Origin: Mycobacterium sp. 236(2023)
GTDB lineage: Bacteria > Actinomycetota > Actinomycetes > Mycobacteriales > Mycobacteriaceae
Assembly: GCF_029623955.1 (NCBI RefSeq)
Contig: NZ_JARSBP010000002.1
Coordinates: 248,001 to 312,000 of the forward strand
Direction of reading: 5' to 3'
Length of the DNA: 64,000 nt
Shown piece after piece: positions 33,314 through 42,357 of the stretch (position 1 is its first letter; the number at the start of each line of letters is the position of its first letter). Position numbers and translations under genes: made by a program. Below the pieces are notes generated by a model. That model was not told the origin of the DNA. It saw nothing but the letters and a program-made list of their open reading frames with translations, and made no database searches.

Positions 33314-35053
33314 TCAGTACACATCGCGCACGTACCGCTTCTCCCGCTTCAACGAGTTCACGTACTCCGTCGCGGCGTCCACACCCAAGCCGCCGTGCTC
33401 GGCGACGACTTCGTGCAATGCCTTGTCGACGTCCTTGGCCATCCGCGTCGCGTCGCCGCACACGTAGAAGTGCCCGCCCTCTTCCAGCCAGGAGAACAGC
33501 TCTCGGCCGTGTTCGCGCATGCGGTGCTGGACATAGACCTTCTCGGCCTGATCGCGGGAGAACGCCAAGTCCAGCCGCGTCAGCAGTCCCGATTCCTGCC
33601 AGCCCAAAAGCTCATCGGCATAGGCGAAATCGTGCTCACGATGCTGATCTCCGAAGAACAACCAGTTGCGTCCGCCGGCGTCGCGCTTCGCGCGCTCCTG
33701 CAGGAAGGCCCGGAAGGGGGCGACGCCGGTGCCGGGACCGACCATGATCATCGGCGTGCCGTCATCGGCAGGCACCCGGAACGACTTGTTCGGCTGCAGG
33801 AAGATCTTGGCCGTGCCACCGCGATCGGCGAGGAACGTCGAGCACACGCCGCCGCGGATCCGGCCGTCCTTCTGGTAGCGCACGCTGGCCACCGTCAGAT
33901 GAATCCGGTCGGGATGTGCGAGCGGACTCGACGAGATCGAATACGCCCGGTGCGCCAACGGTTTCAGCAGCCCGACGAACTCCTCGAGGCTCAAGGCGTC
34001 GCCCGCGATGCGCAGCACGTCGAGAATGTCCTTGCCGTAGAGCCAGCGATCCAGCGTGTCCTTCACGCCGCCGCGCAGCACGTGCGACAGTTCCTCGTTG
34101 TCGGCGCGGCTCTCGACTTCGCCGAGGAGGTTCCGCGACGGCGCGCTGATCTCGTAACGATGCCCGAGCAGTTCACCCAGCGGTTCACCGTCGACGAGCG
34201 TGTCCGCCGACACCCGGAAGTGTTCGGCGATCGCCTCGACGAGCTCCGGGTTGTTCTCCGGGATGACAGCCAGCGCGTCGCCGGCGTCGTACTCGATTCC
34301 GCTGTCGGCCAACGCGAACTCGTAGTGCCGGATCTCCTTGTCCGAGCCGTCGCCGGACAGCAGCCGGTTGACCGCCAGTTCGGCGACGAACGGGTTCTTG
34401 CGGGTCCACCCCGACCGTGCGACCGCGCTCGGCGGCGGAGTGCTCGGGGTGCCGGTGGCGCCCGAGGTGGGAACCAGCGCCGTCAGTGCGCCCTGGATCC
34501 ATTCGGCGGCCTGGGACTCGTAGTCGACGTCGCAGTCGACGCGGCTGGTCACCCGTGATGCGCCGAGCTGTTCGAGCCTGGTGTCGAACAGCTTGCCTGC
34601 CTGACAGAACCCGTCGTAGCTGGTGTCACCGAGCGCGAGCACGCCGTAGGACACGCCTTCCAGGCGCGGCGCCACTGACGAGGACAAAGCCTCCCAGAAC
34701 AATTCGGCGTTGTCGGGCATCTCGCCCTCACCGTAGGTGGAGGTGATGATCAGCACGAACTTCAGCCCCGCGAACTCGTCGAGCTCGATCTCGTCCAGCC
34801 CGCTCACCGTCACGTCGAAACCCTGAAGCTTGGCCGCCGCGGCCGCATCGTTGGCGACACCCTCGGCGTTGCCGGTCTGCGTGCCGTACAGCACGCGCAG
34901 TGGCGGGCGCGGCGCCGACTGGTCGGACGTCGGCGGCGGCGGTGGCGCCATGTTCATCGCCAGCCGCGAGTGCAGCCCGGCGAGGAACCCCGAGAGCCAG
35001 GCGCGCTGGTCCTCGTTGAACGGCGCGTCCTGGGGGATATAGGCGATTTTCAC
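33314..35053 (-). CDS. CysJ-like NADPH diflavin reductase
   Basis: Diflavin reductase of 579 residues, of the kind that serves as the sulfite reductase flavoprotein. A short N-terminal motif (IPQDAPFNEDQRAWLSGFLAG) precedes the FMN-binding flavodoxin domain (VLYGTQTGNAEG, residues 54-65). The FAD-binding half follows (HRAYSISSSPLA, then GGVCSTFLAD), and the NADPH domain has VGPGTGVAPFRAFLQERA, ending KRYVRDVY. Electrons would run NADPH-FAD-FMN to a partner. The GTG start overlaps the stop of the GOGAT-like gene upstream by four bases (GTGA), so that protein is the likely partner. No sulfite reductase hemoprotein gene is present. This pairing replaces the usual GltD subunit. Confidence 0.85.
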   Translation of the reverse strand: MKIAYIPQDAPFNEDQRAWLSGFLAGLHSRLAMNMAPPPPPTSDQSAPRPPLRVLYGTQTGNAEGVANDAAAAAKLQGFDVTVSGLDEIELDEFAGLKFVLIITSTYGEGEMPDNAELFWEALSSSVAPRLEGVSYGVLALGDTSYDGFCQAGKLFDTRLEQLGASRVTSRVDCDVDYESQAAEWIQGALTALVPTSGATGTPSTPPPSAVARSGWTRKNPFVAELAVNRLLSGDGSDKEIRHYEFALADSGIEYDAGDALAVIPENNPELVEAIAEHFRVSADTLVDGEPLGELLGHRYEISAPSRNLLGEVESRADNEELSHVLRGGVKDTLDRWLYGKDILDVLRIAGDALSLEEFVGLLKPLAHRAYSISSSPLAHPDRIHLTVASVRYQKDGRIRGGVCSTFLADRGGTAKIFLQPNKSFRVPADDGTPMIMVGPGTGVAPFRAFLQERAKRDAGGRNWLFFGDQHREHDFAYADELLGWQESGLLTRLDLAFSRDQAEKVYVQHRMREHGRELFSWLEEGGHFYVCGDATRMAKDVDKALHEVVAEHGGLGVDAATEYVNSLKREKRYVRDVY

Positions 35054-38000
35054 GGCGTGGTCTCCAAACTGGCGAGCGACGCGACGACATCCGGAACCGA
35101 TTGCGCAGCAAAAAGTTCCTCGAACGAGGGCAGCCGGCCGATGCGTTCGACGTTCTTCGAGTCCTGGTACAGGATCCAGCCGTACGTGCCTGGACTGTCC
35201 ATCGACAAGACGTTGCGCTGGGACAAGGCGTCCTTGTAGTCGCTGATGCGTTTGTTGGCGATGAACACCGCGAGAACCTCGTCGGTGAACCCGTCGATGG
35301 CCTCGCGGGCATAGCGCTGCAACTTCTGGATCAGGAAGAAGTCCTCGGTCAGCACGAGGTTGCGCACCGTCTTGCCGACGCGGGGATCCTGGACGTCGGT
35401 GATCTTCAGCCGCGAAAGTGCCAACTGCTGAGCCATGTTCAGCACCGTGTAGGTATTCAACAGCGCGAACATCTCGTCGGTGTCGGTGTCCCCGTAGCCG
35501 GGCACCGCGCCGCCGAGGACGGTCGTGTTGTCACGGTAGGACCGCTTGAACTTGTGGACCTGGAATCCGGCCAGCGCCGAGGCGAGCTCGTCGAGCAGTT
35601 CCTTGCGGGTCTTGGCCGCCAGGATCGCATCGGCGTCCTGGTACTGCAGCAGCGCCCGAGGCATCACGTACAGGACATGCCGGCGCGTGACATCCCAATC
35701 CTGCAGTAGTGCCCGGGCTTTCGCGGAGCCGGTGGCCTCGGCGTGCCATTCCAGCAGCGTGCGGGCCGCGACCTCGTGGAACGGAGCCTCGGCGAGCGGA
35801 GCCACCAGCACCGAATCCGCGCTGACCTTCGAGGCGAGCTGGCCGTCCGGATCGTACTGGTAGAGGAAACCACCGCTCATGCCGTTGGCGACGCCTTTAC
35901 CGAATCCGCCGATGTTGAAGACCGCGCCGTTGGTCATGTACTCACACAGGAATTCGCCGACGCCCTCGACGACGGCGGTGGCCCCGGAGTTGCGGACGGC
36001 GAAACGGTCACCGGCCTCGCCCTCGACGAACAGGCGGCCACCGGACGCACCGAAGAGCGCGAAGTTGCCGATGAGGACGTTTCCGCCGGCCTGTTCGGAG
36101 CCGCCGCCGGGGGAGCGCACGGCGATGGTGCCGCCGCACTGGCTCTTGCCCACGCCGTCGTTGCAAGTTCCGGTGTGCGTCAACGTCATTCCGTCATTGC
36201 AGAACAGTCCGTAGCTCTGTCCCGCCGACCCGGTGGTGGTGATGACGACGCTGTCCGGTGTGAGGTAGCGCCGGCCCCGGTCGTCGGTGGCCACTGCGTG
36301 ATTTCGGCGTAGTTCGTCACGCTGAGGTTGTCCAACTACGCCCAAATCGCTGGAGGAGGAGGGGTGGTTGAGCATGCGCTCGATGTCGATCGCGAGCTGG
36401 CCACCCAGACTCTTGTTCTGGTTGGTCAGCGCTACCGGAGCCATCGTCGCTCCGGCGAGCGTCAGCTGAGTCAGGAACGCGTCGTCGACCGCGTAGTCCT
36501 TCTCCATGTAGATCGGGTTCTCCGGGACGAAACCTTCGGCCGGGGCCAGCATCGCGCGCAGATCCAACCGACCGATGCTCGACGGGTGGTCCAGCAGATG
36601 CAGCAGATCGCTGCGTCCGCGGGCGACCCGCAGCGACGGCAGCCCCAGCGTCGCGAGGATCTCACGCACCTCGTGCGAGATGTTCAGCAGGTACTGCGCC
36701 AGTGCACGCGGATCACCCTCGAATGCCTCGGAATTCGTCGTCAGGCCGGCGGGACATTTGATGTTGCAGTTCTTGGCCATCACGCACTTGAGCATCATCA
36801 GCGCGGTGGTGCCGAACTCGAAGCTGTCCGCGCCGAGCAGGGCGGACTTGACGACGTCGCTGGCCGTCTGGTGTGCGCCCGAACATCGCAGCACCACCTT
36901 CTGCCGAATGCCGTTGGCCACCAATGCTTGATGGACCTCGGCGACACCGATCTCGGCGGAGCGGCCCGCGTACTTCAGCGAGGTGACCGCCGCGGCGCCG
37001 GTGCCTCCGGTATTGCCCGCGACATTGATGACATCGGCACCTGCCTTGGCCACTCCTGCCGCGATGATGCCGATGCCCTCCGAGGACACCAGCTTGACGA
37101 TGACCCGGACGCGGGCGGCCTTGCAGTCGTGGATGAGCTGCGCCAGGTCCTCGATCGAATACGTGTCGTGGTGCGGCGGCGGAGAGACCAGCTCCACACC
37201 GGGGGTTCCGCCGCGGGCAGCGGCGATCTGCACCGTCACCTTCGGAGCCGGGAGCTGGCCACCCTCACCGGGTTTCGCGCCCTGGCCGATCTTGATCTCC
37301 AGTTCGCGGAGCATCGGATCGGCCAGGTAGCCAGCCCACACACCGAAGCGGCCCGACGCGAACTGCTTGATCCGGGAGCCGCGAATGGTGCCGTAGCGGG
37401 TGATGTGCTCACCACCCTCGCCGCAATTCGACAGTCCGCCCACCATGTTGGTGCCGTGCGCGACCGCCTCGTGGGCCGACGCCACCAACGCCCCGTGGCT
37501 CATCGCGCCGGAGGTCAGCGTGGCCGCGATCTCGTCGGCCGCCTGCACCGAGGACAGCGGCAGTGAATCCGGTGCCGTCCGCACCATCGCCAGATACTGC
37601 AGCGCGGCGCCCTGCGCCCGCAGCCACAGCCGGTCCCCGACGACGTCGACATCGGCGATGTCGGCGCCGAAGCGGCGTTTCAGTGATTCCGCGAGAGCCT
37701 CCAGCCGTTGCGCGCTGTGGTGCAGCCGCAACGTGAACTCGTCACCGACCTGCACGACCGTCAACCCCCGGACGAGGAAGCTGTTGTTCCCGAAGTGCGC
37801 GAACTGCCCCATCTCGGAGACGAATTCGTCGGCGGTGTGCAGGAAGTTGACGTCGGCCGGCAGCGCGAGGACGTCGCGCAGCGCGGCGGGGCGCCGGGTG
37901 CGCTCGGTATTCATCGCGAACACGAAGTTGCGGTAGCCGGGGGTGATGTCGAAGCTGTTGATCGCCCGGGGGGTCATCTCGTCGAAGCTGTTGTTGCGGT

Positions 38001-40524
38001 AGGCCTCGTCGTCGAGGCCGAACGCACCCTCGAGCCGATGCAGCGGCAGTACCCGCAGGAACGCCGGGTCGGCCATGTCCGGGTTCTCCGGTCGCGCCTC
38101 GTCGCCGAACGAGATGGATTCCTCGGTCATGTCGACGAATCCGCGTACGGCCGTCGTCCCGTAGGAGTGGCCCGCGCCCTCGGCGCGTTCCTTGAACAAG
38201 CCGAGTAGCGGCACGTCCTTCTCGCCGTTGACCGCCAGCGCGCGAGCGTGCCATTCGGCGACGGTGTCGGCGAGTGTCTGGAATCCGACGCCGCCGACCG
38301 GTGTCACCACGTTCGGAAAATACTTGCGCAGTACCGGTTCCGCGGTGTCGAGGTAGTTGGGCTCGAAGAACTCGCCGCCGATGTAACTCTCGACGGTGCA
38401 CAGCCCGACGCGCCCCATCGTCTTCATCAACGACTTCTCGGCGGCCTTCGCGAAATGGCGGAACGCCGCGGCAATTCCTTCTTCGTCAGGCCCGAACTTC
38501 TCCTCGGCACGCATCTGGACACCCAGCGGATACACCGCCGACGCGCCGAAGCCGAGCACAGCGGCGATGTGATGCGACGACACGAGCTGACCGCTCTCGG
38601 CGATCACCGACACCCGCAGCCGCAGACCCTCTTCGATCAACCGCTGGTTGATCGCGGATGTCGCGATGGTCAGCGGTATTGCGGCCAAACCACTTTCGAT
38701 GTGCCGGTCGGAGACGACGGCGATGCCTCCGGTGGCCCGCGCGAATGCCTCGACGTCATCGCACAGTGCGTCGATCGCCGCCACCAGTGCCGCGGCGTTG
38801 GCCGCCGGATCACTGACGTCGATGCGGTAGCGCAACCCGAACCGCTGCACCGGTGTGTGCTTCTGGTCGCGGATCTTGAGCATGTCGAGATGGGTGAGGA
38901 TCGGTGACGGCACGACGATCTGCGGTGCCGGCTCCGCGCCGCTGTTGGGCTTGGCGCCGAGCGCCACCCGCAGCGTCATCCCGTCGGCCTCCCGGATGCT
39001 GTCCAGCGGAGGGTTGGTGACCTGCGCGAAACGCTGGGAGAAGTACCGGGCGATGCCGCCTTCGTGATTGGACAGCGCGTTGATCGCCGCGCCGTAACCC
39101 ATCGCGGAGATCTTCTCCTGTCCGGTGGCCAGCATCGGGTCCATCAGGAACTTGAACGTCTCCTGGTTCATCGAGTACGCGACGTAACGCTGATGGCGGG
39201 ACAGGTCGCCGTTGTAACGGGCGGGGGAGAGCTGGTCTTCGGGTGGGACCGCGGGCAGGTCGGCGAGATTCACCCGGGCCGCGTCGAGCATCGAGGGGTA
39301 ATCATGTTTGGCGGCAAGCTTTTCGAGTGCTTCGACGGTGCCGTACGAGCGGCGCTCGCGGTGGTCGAAGTAGAGCATGCCACCGGCTTCGATGCGCCCG
39401 CGCCGGATGATCTCCTCGGGCGGGAAGTAGACCTGGCCGGCCTCCGACATGACACCGAGGTAGTCGGCCGTCTCCACGGTGCGCAGGGGGCGCAGCCCGA
39501 GCCGGTCGAGTCGTGCGCCGATGTAGGTGCCGTCGCCGAAGATCAGCGCGGCGGGGCCGTCGTTCTTCTCCTCGTACAGGCTGAAGTACTCGAGCATCGC
39601 GCGCACCTGCGGCGACAGCGTCGGATCGTTCTCCCAGGCGGGCGGCATCATCGCGACGACGGCGGTGATGAGGTCCAGGTCGTCTTCGAGCACCCGGTTC
39701 TGCAGCGTCTGATCCAGCCGGCAGCTGTCGGACTGCCCCACCGGCCGCACAATCGCGCGGTTACGGGCGCGCGCGATCGCGTTGTCGGACAGTCGGTTCT
39801 TCTTATCGGTGTTGAGCTCGCCGTTGTGCGCCATCAGGCGGAAGGGCTGGGCCATCGTCGCGTTGGGCACGGTGTTGGTCGAGAAGCGGGTGTGGAAGAA
39901 CATCGAGTGCACTTCCATCCGGGGATCCGACAGGTCGGTGAAGTACGGCACCACCTCGTTCGAGTTGAGCCGGCCCTTCAGGACCTGAGTCCGCGCGCTG
40001 ACGGAGAGTGGATAGAGGCCCAGCAGTTGGGGATTGGTGTAGGCGACGGCTTCGATGGCGATCAGCGCGTCATGGATCTTGCGATCGGATGCCGACGTGA
40101 AGACCCACTGCCGGATCGGCAACTGGTACTTGACCGCCGCGGGCCGGATCGCCGTGTTGTCCACCGGCACATCGCGTTTGACAAGAATGTCGAAACCTTG
40201 CGCGGTGAGCGCGTTCTCGATGACGCTCTCGGCCACGGCGTGGAATTCGGGATCGTTGGGCAGGAAGAAGTTGCCGACGCCGAACTGGCCGAGCGTGAGG
40301 TCCGCGCGCCCGGTGAGCTCGCGGAAGAACCGCTCGGACAGATCGAGGTTGACGCCCGCGCCGTCTCCGACGCCCTCCGACGACATGCCGCCGCGGTGCG
40401 GTACCGCGCACAGCGCCTCGTGCAGCTTGCGGATCACCTCGTGGGTCTGGCGGCCGTCCTTGCGGGTCAGGAACCCGACGCCGCAGCTGCTCTTCTCCTG
40501 ATCCGGATCAAAAAGTCCCGACAA
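35050..40524 (-). CDS. Glutamate-synthase-like large protein with C-terminal extension
   Basis: A 1824-residue relative of glutamate synthase alpha subunit (GltB, usually about 1500). Domains in order: class II amidotransferase with Cys14 in SSCGVGFL after a 13-residue propeptide and PHRGGMSSEG; central domain; FMN domain (GQGAKPGEGGQLPAPKV, SPPPHHDTYSIEDL, NVAGNTGGTGAAA); a cysteine cluster at 1247, 1253 and 1257 (CX5CX3C, where canonical GltB has CX5CX4C); the beta-helix GXGXG region; then about 300 extra residues (ATGSAKARALLQDWDV to the end) that I cannot assign. It could make glutamate from glutamine and 2-oxoglutarate, but the differences leave other substrates open. TTG 40524 has GAGGAG eight bases upstream. 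It is coupled to the diflavin reductase; an IdeR-like box suggests iron control. Confidence 0.8.
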   Translation of the reverse strand: MSGLFDPDQEKSSCGVGFLTRKDGRQTHEVIRKLHEALCAVPHRGGMSSEGVGDGAGVNLDLSERFFRELTGRADLTLGQFGVGNFFLPNDPEFHAVAESVIENALTAQGFDILVKRDVPVDNTAIRPAAVKYQLPIRQWVFTSASDRKIHDALIAIEAVAYTNPQLLGLYPLSVSARTQVLKGRLNSNEVVPYFTDLSDPRMEVHSMFFHTRFSTNTVPNATMAQPFRLMAHNGELNTDKKNRLSDNAIARARNRAIVRPVGQSDSCRLDQTLQNRVLEDDLDLITAVVAMMPPAWENDPTLSPQVRAMLEYFSLYEEKNDGPAALIFGDGTYIGARLDRLGLRPLRTVETADYLGVMSEAGQVYFPPEEIIRRGRIEAGGMLYFDHRERRSYGTVEALEKLAAKHDYPSMLDAARVNLADLPAVPPEDQLSPARYNGDLSRHQRYVAYSMNQETFKFLMDPMLATGQEKISAMGYGAAINALSNHEGGIARYFSQRFAQVTNPPLDSIREADGMTLRVALGAKPNSGAEPAPQIVVPSPILTHLDMLKIRDQKHTPVQRFGLRYRIDVSDPAANAAALVAAIDALCDDVEAFARATGGIAVVSDRHIESGLAAIPLTIATSAINQRLIEEGLRLRVSVIAESGQLVSSHHIAAVLGFGASAVYPLGVQMRAEEKFGPDEEGIAAAFRHFAKAAEKSLMKTMGRVGLCTVESYIGGEFFEPNYLDTAEPVLRKYFPNVVTPVGGVGFQTLADTVAEWHARALAVNGEKDVPLLGLFKERAEGAGHSYGTTAVRGFVDMTEESISFGDEARPENPDMADPAFLRVLPLHRLEGAFGLDDEAYRNNSFDEMTPRAINSFDITPGYRNFVFAMNTERTRRPAALRDVLALPADVNFLHTADEFVSEMGQFAHFGNNSFLVRGLTVVQVGDEFTLRLHHSAQRLEALAESLKRRFGADIADVDVVGDRLWLRAQGAALQYLAMVRTAPDSLPLSSVQAADEIAATLTSGAMSHGALVASAHEAVAHGTNMVGGLSNCGEGGEHITRYGTIRGSRIKQFASGRFGVWAGYLADPMLRELEIKIGQGAKPGEGGQLPAPKVTVQIAAARGGTPGVELVSPPPHHDTYSIEDLAQLIHDCKAARVRVIVKLVSSEGIGIIAAGVAKAGADVINVAGNTGGTGAAAVTSLKYAGRSAEIGVAEVHQALVANGIRQKVVLRCSGAHQTASDVVKSALLGADSFEFGTTALMMLKCVMAKNCNIKCPAGLTTNSEAFEGDPRALAQYLLNISHEVREILATLGLPSLRVARGRSDLLHLLDHPSSIGRLDLRAMLAPAEGFVPENPIYMEKDYAVDDAFLTQLTLAGATMAPVALTNQNKSLGGQLAIDIERMLNHPSSSSDLGVVGQPQRDELRRNHAVATDDRGRRYLTPDSVVITTTGSAGQSYGLFCNDGMTLTHTGTCNDGVGKSQCGGTIAVRSPGGGSEQAGGNVLIGNFALFGASGGRLFVEGEAGDRFAVRNSGATAVVEGVGEFLCEYMTNGAVFNIGGFGKGVANGMSGGFLYQYDPDGQLASKVSADSVLVAPLAEAPFHEVAARTLLEWHAEATGSAKARALLQDWDVTRRHVLYVMPRALLQYQDADAILAAKTRKELLDELASALAGFQVHKFKRSYRDNTTVLGGAVPGYGDTDTDEMFALLNTYTVLNMAQQLALSRLKITDVQDPRVGKTVRNLVLTEDFFLIQKLQRYAREAIDGFTDEVLAVFIANKRISDYKDALSQRNVLSMDSPGTYGWILYQDSKNVERIGRLPSFEELFAAQSVPDVVASLASLETTP

Positions 40525-40599
40525 GCGGCGATCTCCTCAACGCTGCACGTGGCACGTCACCGCTGGGGTGTCTCGACGTTGAGGTCCGGGCGCGCGCAA

Positions 40600-40618
40600 A
40601 GAAATTAGCCTAACCTAA
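40600..40618 (-). promoter_or_regulatory. IdeR-like iron box
   Basis: On the minus strand the site reads TTAGGTTAGGCTAATTTCT. It matches the mycobacterial IdeR consensus TTAGGTTAGGCTAACCTAA at 15 of 19 positions, with the first 14 contiguous. It lies 76 bases upstream of the GOGAT-like gene and overlaps a TANNNT candidate (TAATTT). Iron-loaded IdeR would probably repress the operon. Confidence 0.65.
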
Positions 40619-40670
40619 CTAGGGCCGCAGTGGCTGGTCGGAGAGGTGTGGAAAACGTCACCTTCGGCCG

Positions 40671-40799
40671 TCAGCCCCCGCCGCCACCGCTACCGGCATC
40701 CCACGGTCCGCCCTGCGTGGGGAACGGCAGCGAGGCGACCGTGGCCAGGCCGAAGAAACCGAACAGGGAGCCGAGAACGGTCTGCGCTACCGATCTCAA
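40671..40799 (-). CDS. Small hydrophobic, glycine-tailed protein
   Basis: A possible 42-residue protein that is not related to any family I know. From TTG 40799 it reads (M)RSVAQTVLGSLFGFFGLATVASLPF, a hydrophobic segment that could be a signal or membrane anchor, then TQGGPWDAGSGGGGG and TGA at 40671-40673. The composition (basic start, hydrophobic core, Pro/Gly tail) is protein-like and the codon use fits the genome. The frame stays open upstream and no clear ribosome-binding site is seen, so the start is uncertain. It lies between a TetR gene and the iron box. Small proteins like this are often missed. Confidence 0.35.
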   Translation of the reverse strand: MRSVAQTVLGSLFGFFGLATVASLPFPTQGGPWDAGSGGGGG

Positions 40800-40882
40800 C
40801 TTCGACGAGCGCGCATACAGTGCCAGAAAGGACGGCGCGGCGGCGTGTAAACGCGCGCGCTCGCGGTGCGAGGCTTCCGTGC

Positions 40883-41479
40883 TCAGGCCAGCAGATCGTC
40901 GAGGGTTGCCAGCGCGGTCTGCAGGGCCGCCTCGGGCATCGGGTTCTGGTGCGAAGCGCCCATCAGCACGCCGACGATGGCTCCGGCGAGGACCCGGCGC
41001 TTCGACTCCTCGGCGGGGGCGTCGGGCCGCGATGTGAGGGCCTCGGTGATGAGGTTGATCAGCCGGATGTATTCGGAGTAGAGCATCCCGCGTGCTTCGG
41101 GGATCTCGTACATCATCCGCTGCCCGGCGATCGCGTCCTCGCGTTGATCCAACGACAACTTCGAAAATACCGTCGTGAGGGCATGCCGGTACGCGTCGAT
41201 AATCTTCAGTTCCGTCGAAGCGTCGACGAAAGCGGCGACGATGTCCGAGATCTGGTCATCGGAGAGAAGCAAGGCTTCCTTAACTCCGAAGTACCGATAG
41301 AAGGTGCGCGGCGAAACGTCAGCGGCGTGGGCGATTTGGTCGATCGTCGTGTTGTTGTAGCCGTACTTTTCGAAGAGCCGAAAAGCCTCCCGGCGGATGG
41401 CCAGACGCGTCTGAACCTTCTTGCGCTCGCGCAGGCTCTGCGAGTGATTTGGTTCAGTCACACTGTAAGTGTGTCTCAT
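40883..41479 (-). CDS. TetR-family transcription regulator
   Basis: A 198-residue TetR regulator. The helix-turn-helix lies at about 25-60 (AIRREAFRLFEKYGYNNTTI, HAADVSPRTFYRYF), with the typical S-x-x-T-F-Y-R-Y-F ending. The C-terminal ligand domain is unassigned. The first ATG, 41479, has no clear ribosome-binding site, and GTG 41461 (VTEPNHSQ) is an alternative; the frame to 41671 is not credible. A perfect 15-base palindrome (CACACT-GTA-AGTGTG, 41459-41473) covers the 5' end and may be its own operator. A second, tandem TetR gene lies 57 bases upstream. Its regulated genes cannot be told from position alone, but the GOGAT-like operon starts 360 bases downstream. Confidence 0.8.
   Translation of the reverse strand: MRHTYSVTEPNHSQSLRERKKVQTRLAIRREAFRLFEKYGYNNTTIDQIAHAADVSPRTFYRYFGVKEALLLSDDQISDIVAAFVDASTELKIIDAYRHALTTVFSKLSLDQREDAIAGQRMMYEIPEARGMLYSEYIRLINLITEALTSRPDAPAEESKRRVLAGAIVGVLMGASHQNPMPEAALQTALATLDDLLA
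41459..41473. promoter_or_regulatory. Perfect palindrome CACACT-GTA-AGTGTG
   Basis: A 15-base inverted repeat with perfect 6-base arms at the start of the TetR gene. It fits the size of TetR operators and lies where binding would block transcription or translation of the gene itself. Confidence 0.45.
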
Positions 41480-41535
41480 CGAGCGGAGTTCGCCAAAATA
41501 AGCGTGCCCGCGCAACGACACTGTGCGACTTGGGG

Positions 41536-42141
41536 TCAGGCGTGACCAGAATCGAGCGCCCGCTCGGCGAACTGCAGCACAGGCGTTTCCAGCGCGAGGA
41601 TCGCTTCGGAATCTGCGTCGACGAGAGCGGTGGTGACAAGCATCGAGACGGCGGCGACAAGCGCTTGGCATGCGAATCGATCGGCTTTGCTGCGTGCCTT
41701 GAAGACTTTCGCAACCCCGGCAACGAATTCCTGCTGCAGCTCCATCCGCTTGCGCATCGCATCAGGCCCGGCGGCATACACCTCAAGGAGATACAGCCGT
41801 GCCCTGGGCGGGTCCAGAGCCATGAAGCCGAGATACCGGTGGAGCATGAAACCGAAGCGCTGCATGGGAGTTCCGGCAGCGGGCACCTTGAAGATGGAAC
41901 CGATCGCGCGGCCCTGCATCGCTGCATAGCCGGCCATGAAGATGTCCTGCTTCGATTCGAAATGCTGATAGAAGGTGGCGCGTGAGACGCCTGCGTGCTT
42001 GATCAGATCGTCGACGGTGGTGTTGCTGTAGCCCTTGGTGCCCATGACTACACCAAGCGCCTCGAACAGTCGCTGCTTCTGGTTTGCTGCGACTTCGTCA
42101 CGGCTGAGCCGGTGGCGTCCCGACGCGAGCTGCTGGGCCAT
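41536..42141 (-). CDS. TetR-family transcription regulator (second of tandem pair)
   Basis: A 201-residue TetR regulator. The helix-turn-helix region is LFEALGVVMGTKGYSNTTVDD and HAGVSRATFYQHFESK, with the normal A-T-F-Y-x-H-F end. The C-terminal domain resembles the TetR_C class with ARLYLLEVYAAGPDAMRKR. ATG 42141 has GAGGAG seven bases upstream; GTG 42171 is possible but less likely. A palindrome (TACTGC-CAC-GCAGTA) at 42163-42177 lies just upstream and is probably its own binding site. The two tandem TetR proteins differ in their C-terminal domains, so they are not a recent duplication. Confidence 0.8.
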   Translation of the reverse strand: MAQQLASGRHRLSRDEVAANQKQRLFEALGVVMGTKGYSNTTVDDLIKHAGVSRATFYQHFESKQDIFMAGYAAMQGRAIGSIFKVPAAGTPMQRFGFMLHRYLGFMALDPPRARLYLLEVYAAGPDAMRKRMELQQEFVAGVAKVFKARSKADRFACQALVAAVSMLVTTALVDADSEAILALETPVLQFAERALDSGHA

Positions 42142-42162
42142 GCGGTGGCTCCTCTGCAAATT

Positions 42163-42177
42163 TACTGCCACGCAGTA
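42163..42177. promoter_or_regulatory. Perfect palindrome TACTGC-CAC-GCAGTA
   Basis: A 15-base inverted repeat, 22 bases before the TetR ATG at 42141. It is similar in geometry (6-3-6) to the palindrome at the neighbouring TetR gene but different in sequence. Likely autoregulatory operator. Confidence 0.45.
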
Positions 42178-42357
42178 TAGGGCGGCCTCACCTCGAAATT
42201 TGCGTCACACTCTGGACACATTCGGAAACTCAATCGTTCATCAGGAACGTTGGTGTTTATGTACGATAAGCGCGGTTACGTCGGGGACGCGCACTGAGGG
42301 GTTGGGCGGCCTGGGGGACGCGTCGGCCGCTGGTGACCCCGGTCGGGGGAGGACGGA

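Noticed and set aside
35101..40608. Long rightward frames opposite the GOGAT-like gene (for example 39064-40608)
   Set aside because: High-GC genes produce long antisense frames. These show no domains, and the leftward frame has a continuous GOGAT pattern.
42260..42300. Short frame MYDKRGYVGDAH
   Set aside because: Twelve codons with no ribosome-binding site and no amino-acid-run signature of a leader peptide.
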